A stretch of 38,645 nt of DNA from assembly GCA_048213135.1 (NCBI GenBank), contig PS015041.1, positions 133,995-172,639 on the forward strand, read 5' to 3'. The position numbers were made by a program, and so were the translations under genes. The stretch is from Reclinomonas americana ATCC 50394 (lineage: Eukaryota; Jakobida; Jakobea; Jakobida). Of this stretch, positions 30,207-38,645 are shown one piece after another (within the stretch, counting starts at the first letter, position 1; each line of letters begins with the position of its first letter). Under the pieces are notes generated by a model. It was not told where the DNA came from and made no database searches. It was given only the letters and a program-made list of their open reading frames with translations.

Positions 30207-33200
30207 TTACTCGTCGACGACGATCTGGATGTTGACCGACTTGCGTTCGCTCTTCTTCGGGTACATGGCCCTGTGCTCGTCGACCCACGCGGACGGTCGG
30301 TAGACCCGGTCACTCGCGTGCGACATGAGCTGCACAAACATCTCCCACGAGTGCTTGACGGTTTCGCCAAACTGCGGGTGCGAGGCCAGCACGCTGAGGA
30401 CGACGTTGAGGTTCTGCGGGTCGATCACCACCAGGTGGTCGCGCAGCTCGCGGCGAATGGTCACGTCGGCCGAGCTCACCAGCAACGTCGCCACTTGGCG
30501 GCACGTGAAGCGGTGCCGCTCGAGGGCCTTGCTGATCTGCTGTTGGGCGTTGCGGGGAGCGCTGGCGCGCAGTGCACGTGCGATGCCCTCGGGCGTCACG
30601 TCGGTGGTGTGTGCGTTGAGGAGGTGCTGGGCGTGCACGCTGACGGCGCTGGAGAAGCGCTGGAAGGTGAGCGGGTGCATCGGGGCCACGCCGCGGTCTT
30701 CCATCTCGTGCCACACGGCCGCGTGCAGCTCCGTGGGAACCACCATGAGCACCTGTGAGAGAGGGAGGGAGGGGAAGGGGGGAAGTGGAAGGCAATAAGC
30801 AAGATGATCTTCCTCATCTTCCTCAGAAACTCACAGCTTCCTCCTCTCGGCTTTGCTCTCGCTCCTCTCTCTCTCATCTTCTTCTCCTTCTCTGCCCCAC
30901 TCACCCGCGACAGGTTCTCCGGGTCAGCCACACGGGCGCCAAAGAAGCGAGCGGCGGCGAGAACGGACTCGCGCAAGGCCGGGGTGACACCGTTGTCTTC
31001 GCCGTCATCTTCGTCCCACGGCAGGCGTGCGGGTGAGCCGTCGGGCGACGGCACATTGTCTGGCGAAGTGGCGGGTGACGGTGTTGGCGAGCGTGCCATC
31101 TGCAACTCGGCCGGAGTGGTCTCCTGCAACACGCCCTCTACCGCCATCCGCACGCCCACAGGCTCCTGCTGGAAGCGTACAATGCGATTGGCAGACGTGC
31201 CCGAGCGCTGCGAAGATGGTCCGTTCGAGTTGAGCCTGGGCAGCGCACCGCGCTCCGGCACCTTGACCACGAAATCGCGCGGTGTGGCCATGGTGGCCGT
31301 GGCCGCCGTGTACAGCTGATCCTCCCCGTCTTCGTCGCTGCCGGCGAGACCGAAATCGTCCTCTTCCTCTTCCTCTTCTTCCTTCTTCTTCTTCTCCTCC
31401 TTCTTCTCCTCCTCCTCCGTCGTCGACGTCGTTTGCGCTGGTGGTGGCGGCTGTTGCTCGTCCTCCTGGTCGGGGAACGGCAACTTCTCCTGCACCATCG
31501 GCGACTGCATTTCGCTCGTCGTGCCGGCCAGTGAGGCGGAAGCGGAAGCGTCCGAGCCGATCGGCGCAAACAAATATGCGGCGGCGGCGGCCGCGGCGGC
31601 CTGCAAATCCTCAATGGGCGGCAACGGAGGGCGGGACGGCGGTGCCGCGGCTTGCGGTGCTGGCACACTGACATCAACCGACGGCAGCGGCTCCGGCTGC
31701 ACCGCCGGCGTGAACATCATGTCGGACTCGGCCGGCGCGTCGGTAAAGGCGTTGCTGGAGGTCACCGAGCTCCGTCCATCACCGGCCTCCAGGGCCTCGG
31801 TAAACACACTGCTCGACGCGGCCGAACTCCGCCCGTCGCCGCCTCGCGCCTCCGTCTCGCTCATTGGCGAGCCGAGCTCCACTGCCGAGCCAAACTCCGA
31901 CACTTGCACCTCTTCCACTGCCTCGCTGGAGGCCGGCCGGTTCTCGTTGTCCATCACAATCCTTCTCGACGCTGATTCCACCACCGGCGCGGCCGCTGTT
32001 GCTGCTGCTGCTGCTGCTGTGGCATCGGCCTCTGGTTGCGCCGCCGGGATGGCGAGGAGAGGCACGGATGGAGGCGGTGGCGGCGGGCGAGGTCGTGTGG
32101 CGATGGAAGCGTGTGCCGAGTGCGGCGGGGGAGCAATAACAGCCTCCGCCGCCGCCTTCTCCTCCCCCGCCTTCGCTCCCGCTGGCGGGCCCCAATCTTC
32201 TCCCTCGGCACCCTCGTCCATGTCCAGGTGAACATCATACAAATCGACATCGGCATCTTCGCACGACTCAAAGTCCTCGGCCAGACTTCCCGTGAGGCTA
32301 TTGCCGCCGCCGCCACCCCTCGCAGCGGCAGCCTCGGCCACCACACCCGCCACCCGCGCATTCACGACAGCAGGCTCCACGGGCTCCGCCAACACACGTC
32401 GCAAGATCCAACACAAATCATCCGCGCTGATGAACTTCTCCTGCAACACACGCATGGTGGTGGCCACACGCTTGACCAGCGTCGCCGCCGGCCTCGGCGG
32501 CAACCGATTCAACACCGCCTCCAGCTCCTCATCGCCAATCATCGGCACGGGCGGCGGATGCTTGAACACCAACAGACACAGCGTCGCCTTGTGCCCATTC
32601 GCCGTCGACTGCATCCCTCCAATGACTGCTCCTCCGCCACTGCTATTGCTCATTGACGACGAGTTCGACATGAGCGACTGCGGAGACAATGGTCGCTGCT
32701 GCTGAGGAGGCGATGGAGCTCCCGCCAGCAACAGCTGCTTATGCAACACCTGTGCCATTTGTGGAGACATGGGCGACGATGCTCCTGCTCGTTGTGCCTG
32801 CACCATTGCTGCGAGCTCTTCTGCGTTCTCCACGACCATGCTGTGTCGTGAGCGCGTGGGCACCTGGAAGCCGAGGGCGGAGTCGTCGGCGAAGAAGGCA
32901 GAGGTGATGCTGCCTCGCGGGTTGCCTCCTCCTCCTGCTCCTCCATTGCCTGCTGCTTGTTGTTGGAGGTGTGCGTGAGCAGGCGAGGCTGCTCCCACAA
33001 AGGAGGCGCCTGTGAGGCCAGTGGGCGGAACGCGGTCGGCCTTGGTCGCCACTTGTCGAAGTCTGTCGTGACTCGACTGAGCAGAGAGAGAAGTGAGTGA
33101 GTGAGTGTGTGTGAAAGAGAGAGTGAGTGAGTGAGTGAGTGAGTGAGTGAGTGAGTGAGTGAGTGAGTGAGTGAGTGAGTGTGTGCGTGTGCGTGTGTGT

Positions 33201-33219
33201 GTGCGTGTGTGTGTGTGTG

Positions 33220-33253
<34 letters not shown>

Positions 33254-33322
33254 CAAGTGAATCATGCATGCATGCAGTGAGCATACCTCCACACAGCATG
33301 CTCGACAGCAACCTGCGCCCAT
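30207..33322 (-). CDS. Large disordered protein with N-terminal MG...CC acylation-type motif, 3 exons
   Basis: Exons, as complement: 30207-30752, 30905-33076, 33287-33322. They give 917 residues with all phases 0. The tiny first exon encodes MGAGCCRACCVE: Gly2 with adjacent cysteines is the pattern of N-myristoylated and palmitoylated proteins, suggesting membrane anchoring (inference). The middle is mostly low-complexity, with Pro/Ala/Gln/Glu/Lys runs and a Glu/Lys-rich acidic stretch. It contains one folded-looking island around DEELEAVLNRLPPRPAATLV ... FISADDLCWILRRVLAEP. The last exon is a compact helical domain of about 180 residues (VVPTELHAAVWHEMEDRGVA ... LRDHLVVIDPQNLNVVLSVL) ending SVNIQIVVDE. 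I do not recognise either domain. Only 56 bp separate its stop from the start codon of the HEAT-like gene on the same strand. Confidence 0.72.
33077..33286. repeat. GAGT / GT microsatellite in intron 1 of the disordered-protein gene
   Basis: (GTGA)n from about 33093 to 33180 passes into (GT)n up to about 33253, filling the 210-bp intron. The acceptor TGCTCAG and donor GAG|GTATGC flank it on the minus strand. Confidence 0.85.
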
Positions 33323-33695
33323 GTTGTGTCTGTCTCTCTCTCACACACACACTCAGTGGAGCACGTGGAAGGCTCTCCACACGTGTGTGCGTGCGGAAGA
33401 ATGCAGAAGTGGAGGTCGACTGCTGCTGTTGCTGCTGCAGTGTGTGTTGTTCCTCACGCACAGCAACAGTCACTGTGACGCGCTCACACGGATGAACACT
33501 CAAGAGTACACACACAAACACACACAGAGTGGAGACTCTCTTTCTATCTCTCTCACACTGTGGTTTGAATGATTGGCGGGAGACAGATATCGATCGTTTT
33601 TGTGCGCTGTTTCTTGTCGCATGAGACTGACTGGCGGCCACTCAGTGTGTGTAAGAGAGGAGGCGGAGGCATGCAGGTGTGCAGTGCGTCGAACG
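33323..33695. promoter_or_regulatory. Divergent intergenic region with no gene seen
   Basis: It lies between the minus-strand start at 33322 and the proposed plus-strand TPR gene. It contains GT/AC and GA simple repeats and a CTGCTGCTGTTGCTGCTGCA stretch at about 33422. I see no convincing coding frame and no clear promoter element. Confidence 0.4.
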
Positions 33696-34116
33696 ATGGG
33701 CGAGTGCGTGCACGTGCTGCAGGTGTGTTGTTGCATGCGCGGACATGTCCGGCTTCTTGGCCTCGAGTTCGCCCAGGGAGAGCGCCTGATGGTGCGCCAT
33801 CAATGTGAGTGCAGTATGCTGAAGGTTGCAAGCTCGAGTGCCTGATCGCGCGCCTGCAAACTGTTCCTTCATTCGAATTCGTGAATCTTTCTCGCGCGCA
33901 CGTGCGTCGAGCTCGCCGCAGCGAGCACATCGATCGCTGCATGCATGTGGCAAGCATACCGAGGCTGTGGAGATGCAGCGGCGTGTGGTGGCCGACAATG
34001 AGCGGATTCATGGAGTGCGCGACGAAGAAACCTTCGACAGTCGCATGATCTTGTTCATGCTCGACAAGTCTGGCCGGCGTGACGAGGCCGAGGAGGTACT
34101 CTCCGCAGTCACTTGA
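33696..34116 (+). CDS. Small TPR / kinesin-light-chain-like protein (5' exons uncertain)
   Basis: The last exon, 33922-34116 (64 residues and a stop), is clear. After the acceptor CTCGCCGCAG it reads RAHRSLHACGKHTEAVEMQR, then RVVADNERIHGVRDEETFDS, then RMILFMLDKSGRRDEAEEVL. This has the helix-turn-helix spacing and G-[KR]-x-x-EA motifs of the TPR repeats found in kinesin light chain-like proteins. Upstream exons are tentative: ATG at 33696 (MGECVHVLQ, donor at 33723), then 33777-33791 (GERLM), joining in phase 0. That would give a protein of only about 78 residues with barely two TPRs, so the gene may be a truncated remnant of a longer TPR protein. Only the terminal exon should be considered well supported. 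Confidence 0.5.
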
Positions 34117-34264
34117 CTTCTGCTGTCCGTGGGTATATGTTGATACACATCCTGTCTTGCAATTGTAAATGTCGTCGGAAACGAACACCAGTATTGATGG
34201 TCGAGTTGGCATCGACGTCCCCCCTCTCACATATTCTGCCTCTTGTCCATCTCGCACGCCAACC

Positions 34265-34825
34265 ATGAGCAAGTCGCCCACCTCTACCATTATCCTCGTC
34301 ATGGCCGCAACGATCTGCGTCTGCTGCGCCCTGCTGCAGGTCGCGGCGTACGTGGAGTCCAGCTGGCCGTGCACCAGCGCTTGTTGCGTGCACGCCACGC
34401 CACCCACATCCCCGCAAAACCCCAACCTCTCTCTCAAATACCCCTCCTTCCGTGCACAGCCTTCGGCATTCACCTCGGACACCACGACACCGAGGGCACT
34501 GTGCAGTGCGACGGCGTGCCCAACAATTCGACCATGTCCTTTGTCTTCGACGAGGGTTCAATTGTGGAGCCCGACACGTACGTCATTGTGCTCACCGACG
34601 CCAACGGCAATCAGGTGTGGAGCACCACAGAGCGTGGCTCCTCGCAGGGAGGCGTCGCCATTTCGTGGGGCGACCAGGTACTGTGTTCCGACAACCTGCT
34701 GTCCATGCCGCACGCACACCCCGCTCCTCACCGCCCTCGCCCCGTCGCAGAGCTACCACGTCGACTTTCGCTGCAGCAACTCCTTCCGCAGCTGCAAGGG
34801 CGAGTTCGCACCGATGTTCCACTGA
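34265..34825 (+). CDS. Small secreted cysteine-containing protein, 3 exons
   Basis: Exons 34265-34382, 34460-34677 and 34751-34825 give 136 residues with phases closing. The start MSKSPTSTIILVMAATICVC is a textbook signal peptide: short polar N-region, hydrophobic core, then ALLQVAAYVESS with a likely cleavage after AAY or nearby. The mature part has several cysteines (SWPC, VQCDG, FRCSNSFRSCKG) and alternating beta-strand-like segments (MSFVFDEGSIVEPDTYVIVL, GNQVWSTTERGS), suggesting a small disulfide-stabilised beta domain that acts outside the cell or in the lumen. I do not recognise the family. The frame is open further upstream to 34169, but an N-terminal extension would bury the signal peptide. 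The donor of intron 1 is the GTTGCG type seen elsewhere in the window. Confidence 0.75.
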   Translation: MSKSPTSTIILVMAATICVCCALLQVAAYVESSWPCTSACCVHATPPTSPQNPNLSLKYPSFRAQPSAFTSDTTTPRALCSATACPTIRPCPLSSTRVQLWSPTRTSLCSPTPTAIRCGAPQSVAPRREASPFRGATRYCVPTTCCPCRTHTPLLTALAPSQSYHVDFRCSNSFRSCKGEFAPMFH

Positions 34826-35031
34826 AGGCACGGACTACGCGTCTGCTGCGCGCAAATGAAGCCAACCCCCTTCTTCCAAACAAAACATTTTCATTCATTA
34901 GTAACACAAGCGCACGAATGCCAGCCAAGAGACACTCGCGCACATTGGAGAACACACCACCACACACCTTTTCTCGTTAAACAACACCACTATGGAACTC
35001 ATTAATCACTAAAAAACCAGAAGAGACCCCC
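34826..35031. other. Convergent 3' region
   Basis: 206 bp lie between the stops of the plus-strand secreted protein (34825) and the minus-strand GARP factor (35032). The region is A/T-richer than its surroundings, consistent with two short 3' ends. No gene is seen. Confidence 0.5.
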
Positions 35032-38000
35032 TGCTTACGCGGGAGTGGCGGTTGCCTGGGCCGCGGCCTCTGCCAGCGTCTGCTTGATCACCACGCGGAT
35101 CAAGTCGGTCAGTTGCTCCTTGTGCGGGTGACCAGAGATGAGGAATGTCGGCTCGGGCGTGGAGCTGGAATAGCGTGCACGCTCCAGGTCCTCGTCCATG
35201 GCCGCCACCAATCCCTACAGAAGCGAGAACACAGTGATGAGGGTCACGCGACGCACAACATATGTGTGTGTGTGCTTCGTGGTGACACTCACCATCGGCA
35301 ACTTGTTGAGCAGCATCTCGCGCAATCGCGGCCAACACCGCACCAACACGCTCATCATGCGAGCGCCGTGCCCGCTTGACATTTCCACCGCCACCATGCG
35401 ATGCTGCAAGAAGCGAGTGCCAGTTAGCACAAAATGCTCAGAGATACTCTGTTCTTCCAGGAAAAACACACCTCTTCCGCCGTCCACAAGTACCGATTGG
35501 CCATGTCGCTCAACCAATCCATGACATTGGCGTGACTCGAGCAGAGTGCATTGGGAACGCTCTGTGAGGCGTCGCCGCCATTGGAGCCATCCGACATCAC
35601 CGCATCATCGTCCTCCTGCGGTGGGGTATCGTCGCCATCGGCCATAGACACCCCGCCGACAGCGCCGAGACTGCCTTGAGTTGACGAGCGATGCGAGCCN
35701 NNNNNNNNNNNNNNNNNNNATACTCGACGGCGCCGTGACGTTGCCCGCAACCGGGACTAATGTCGACGGCGAGGGTGATGAAGAGGAAGAGGAGGGAGCA
35801 GTGAGCTGCTGTGACTGTGAACCTTGGTGCTGGTGGTGGTGGTTGTGGTGCTGCTGCTGTGGTTGTTGTTGAGCTTGTTGTTGCTGTTGTTGGTGGCTCT
35901 GAGGTCTCCGCATCTGACTGGCACCACCGGTGCGACGAACCCCCCCGGCTCCGGTACCGGCGGCGGCGGCGGCTGCCATGACGGCTGCGGCCGAGGCTGG
36001 AGGACCGGACAACCAACTCTCTGTATGGTCGGCAGACCAAAAAGTGGCACGTGAGCGCTGCTGTTGACTTTCGACCAGATTGGGGGGCGAAGGGGGGGCG
36101 AAGCCGCCTAGTCTCTGAGCTGCAGCCCATATTGAAGACAAACCGTGCATAGTCATGTTTCCGTTGGCTGCCGACGGCGATGACACTGGTTGCATCTGTG
36201 CTGCTGCGAGCGACTCGACTGATGGACTCGCTGCTGCTGCTGTTGCTGTTGTTGCTGCATGCCACGTGATTGTGCCACAACCGAGTTGAATCCGCCACCC
36301 GTGTGGGACTGCGCGCGCAGGCACGTCAGCATCATTGCATCGAGGGCACGAAACACAACACACAACACACATTCTCTGATGGTGACGAAACGCCAAGTGG
36401 TGGAAGTACGGGGTGATTGGCGTGGCGCGTCGGCGCCGTCTGCTTTGGCCGCGATCGCTCGTCGTCGGGCGACCTGTCGTCCGACCCGGTGCGAGACGGG
36501 CTGGCGCCTCCGTCGCTTCCGTTGGAGGCCGTGGACGACGAGCTGCCGGTGTTGTCGTAGTTGCCGGCCGACGACAAGGGCGAGCCTGCCGACGACATTT
36601 GCCCAGCCGCAGCCGCNNNNNNNNNNNNNNNNNNNNNNNNNNNNNNNNNNNNNNNNNNNNNNNNNNNNNNNNNNNNNNNNNNNNNNNNNNNNNNNNNNNN
36701 NNNNNNNNNNNNNNNNNNNNNNNNNNNNNNNNNNNNNNNNNNNNNNNNNNNNNNNNNNNNNNNNNNNNNNNNNNNNNNNNNNNNNNNNNNNNNNNNNNNN
36801 NNNNNNNNNNNNNNNNNNNNNNNNNNNNNNNNNNNNNNNNNNNNNNNNNNNNNNNNNNNNNNNNNNNNNNNNNNNNNNNNNNNNNNNNNNNNNNNNNNNN
36901 NNNNNNNNNNNNNNNNNNNNNNNNNNNNNNNNNNNNNNNNNNNNNNNNNNNNNNNNNNNNNNNNNNNNNNNNNNNNNNNNNNNNNNNNNNNNNNNNNNNN
37001 NNNNNNNNNNNNNNNNNNNNNNNNNNNNNNNNNNNNNNNNNNNNNNNNNNNNNNNNNNNNNNNNNNNNNNNNNNNNNNNNNNNNNNNNNNNNNNNNNNNN
37101 NNNNNNNNNNNNNNNNNNNNNNNNNNNNNNNNNNNNNNNNNNNNNNNNNNNNNNNNNNNNNNNNNNNNNNNNNNNNNNNNNNNNNNNNNNNNNNNNNNNN
37201 NNNNNAGCAGCAGCAGCGGCGGCGGCGGCGGGATTGCTAAACACAAACTGCTCGTACACCGGTGCCTTCTTGGCGGCGGCAGCGGCAGCAACGGCAGCCA
37301 CAGCCAGAGGCGAGAGCGCCGACGCAGGAAGCGGCATCATGGCCTGTGCCTCCAGCAGCCGCGCGGCCGCCGTAGCCGACTGCAACGGGCCCATGGAGAT
37401 GGGACTGGCGCCCACCAAGACACTGCTGCTGGTGCTGTTGCGCGGCGATGTCAGCACCGCGGCAGTGAACGCCGAGCCGGGCGCACTGCTGTCCACCGAC
37501 ATCTCCATGCCACTCGACGCCGACGACGAAGACATGGACGAGGGCGGCGATGGTGAGTTGGAGCTGGGCGAGCCAATCACAGCGGCAAAGTGGCGCGACT
37601 GTTGCTGTTGTTGCTGGGGGCGCGATTGGCTATGGCGCTGCAGCTCGGCAGCCAGTGTAGGCACCGCAGTCACTGCGGGCACTGCGCGCGCCTGACGCGC
37701 CGGCATCGAGGCCAGCGGCGACGGAGTCGACACCATGGCCGCAGCAGAAGAAGAGGAAGACGACGACCCGTGCTATCGTTTTTTCGCTTTTTTAGACAAG
37801 AGAATCAATCAGACAAAGGCAATCGAAAAAAAACAAACCTTTCGCTGCACGGCCTCGGTGACCTCGACAATGCGGACCTTGGACGGCATCGGAGGCGCGT
37901 CGTCAGAGAACCCCGACTCGTCACCACTGTGTCGCCGACTTGATCCTCTGCATGAGCGCGCGGAGAGATGAGAGCATGAATGGTTTCTGGATCGAAAGAA

Positions 38001-38614
38001 TCAGACTGAGGCCCGCTAAAAGACAGTGGAGAAAGAACAATTTTTAGCAAAACAGCACAATGACGACGAGGGAGGAGAGGGGAGGGAGGGAGTGACCAGC
38101 GACGGTAGATGCTTGTCACCGATATATGTGGAAAGAATAATACACAAAACAGGGAAGCGACAGCACAAAAGTCGGTGCAAAGGAATCGCATATGCGACTG
38201 AAAGAATCAATCGCTCAATGCGGAGTCACAGCTAAAAATCACCGGAGCAAAAAGCGCATGCACGACACATGTAGAACAACAGGGACAACACAATATGGAG
38301 CCGCATGACAACACACAAGCGGACGGAACGAGAGAGAGAGTGAAGGAGAAAAAACTGATTGTGCAAATCCCTCCCGGACAGCACCAAATGAAGATAAGTT
38401 AGGAAGGAGGGAGAAAGCAACGAACCCAGATTGTCGGTGCTTCTGCAGGTGCGACTTGATGTGCGACATGGAGAGGTTGGCGGGGCACTCAATCGACTGT
38501 CGCATGCGCATGAGAATGTTCTTGGGAGTGTCCGTCTTGCCTGCAATAGAGGAGAAGGATGAGCAAAAGGAGAGGGAGAGGGAAAGAGAGGGAGAAGGGG
38601 AAGGAGAAAGGAGA

Positions 38615-38645
<31 letters not shown>
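35032..38645 (-). CDS. GARP/MYB-type (SHLQKHR) transcription factor with Q/A-rich regions (5' end outside window)
   Basis: The first visible coding exon (38426-38540, minus) encodes TDTPKNILMRMRQ ... LSMSHIKSHLQKHRQS, the third-helix region of a GARP (G2-like/MYB-SHAQKYF-related) DNA-binding domain. The earlier helices lie beyond the right edge. Next comes 37839-37947 (RRHSGDESGFSDDAPPMPSK), then an exon from 37772 into the gap 36617-37205, rich in Ser/Ala/Gln. Further Q/H/A-rich exons follow to 35472, then 35293-35403 (HRMVAVEMSSGHGARMMSVL) and 35032-35214 (stop). The last two exons with DWLSDMANRYLWTAEE form a helical C-terminal domain. GARP factors are plant- and amoeba-type transcription regulators. 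The join near 36200-36250 is uncertain: it needs either a 32-nt intron or a slip in the CAG tract. Confidence 0.72.
35700..35719. other. 20-N assembly gap in the GARP factor gene
   Basis: 20 Ns lie within a Ser/Pro-rich coding exon. The frame before and after is consistent with the same exon, but the true length is unknown. Confidence 0.9.
36617..37205. other. Assembly gap (Ns) in the GARP factor gene
   Basis: 589 Ns, flanked on both sides by GCN (poly-Ala) codons. The missing sequence is probably further Ala/Gln-rich low-complexity coding DNA, so the protein length cannot be given. Confidence 0.9.
38590..38645. repeat. GA microsatellite at the right edge
   Basis: A (GA)n and GGGAGA tract runs to the end of the window. 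On the minus strand it forms the upstream part of the pyrimidine-rich intron end before the acceptor CTATTGCAG at 38541. Confidence 0.8.

Noticed and set aside
30755-32700. Plus-strand open frames opposite the disordered protein
   Set aside because: High GC and repeats keep all frames open. The minus strand gives consistent splicing and a defined start; the plus frames do not.
33642-33998. Minus-strand frame opposite the TPR gene (reads LMAHHQALSLGELEAKKPDM)
   Set aside because: It looks protein-like over about 40 residues, but the adjacent exon with clear TPR pattern is on the plus strand and the minus frame has no supported splice sites. It was left unannotated.

Overview
The window is nuclear DNA from an intron-dense, compact eukaryotic genome. 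Every long coding region is split by short GT-AG introns (about 37-130 nt, a few longer). Neighbouring genes sit 20-200 bp apart, untranslated regions are rich in GA/CT/GT microsatellites, and stops follow the standard code. A ciliary coiled-coil protein (CCDC180 type) points to a flagellated organism. A GARP-type 'SHLQKHR' MYB factor with poly-Gln/poly-Ala tracts would fit an amoebozoan or another free-living protist. The taxon is inference; no rRNA or other marker gene is present.

Layout. (1) 1-4977, minus strand: a tandem array of seven-bladed WD40 paralogues (one partial, two intact, one frameshifted) and a decayed fifth copy. All share near-identical blades and a conserved C-terminal tail. 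(2) 5022-9204, minus: an 11-exon gene for a 1023-residue protein I do not recognise. (3) 9205-9939: non-coding, with degenerate repeats. (4) 9940-12673, minus: a TMEM115-like Golgi membrane protein, 7 exons. (5) 12773-22563, plus: a very large CCDC180-like gene, head-to-head with TMEM115 across 99 bp. Its middle exons lie on the wrong strand between two N gaps, which indicates an inverted contig. (6) 22585-25438, minus: an unrecognised 14-exon gene whose stop is 21 bp from the CCDC180-like stop. (7) 25563-30150, minus: a HEAT/ARM-like helical-repeat protein with about 21 exons. (8) 30207-33322, minus: a large disordered protein with an N-terminal dual-acylation-type motif. (9) About 33696-34116, plus: a small TPR / kinesin-light-chain-like gene. 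(10) 34265-34825, plus: a small secreted cysteine-containing protein. (11) 35032 to the right edge, minus: a GARP/MYB transcription factor whose 5' end lies outside the window.

For the CCDC180-like, TMEM115-like, 5022-9204 and 22585-25438 genes I traced all exons by hand, and the reading phase closes at every junction. This is good internal evidence for the models, but no transcript or database search was available. The genes do not form one pathway. The main points of interest are the recently expanded WD40 array, the inverted contig inside the ciliary gene, and a recurrent GTT-type 5' splice site.
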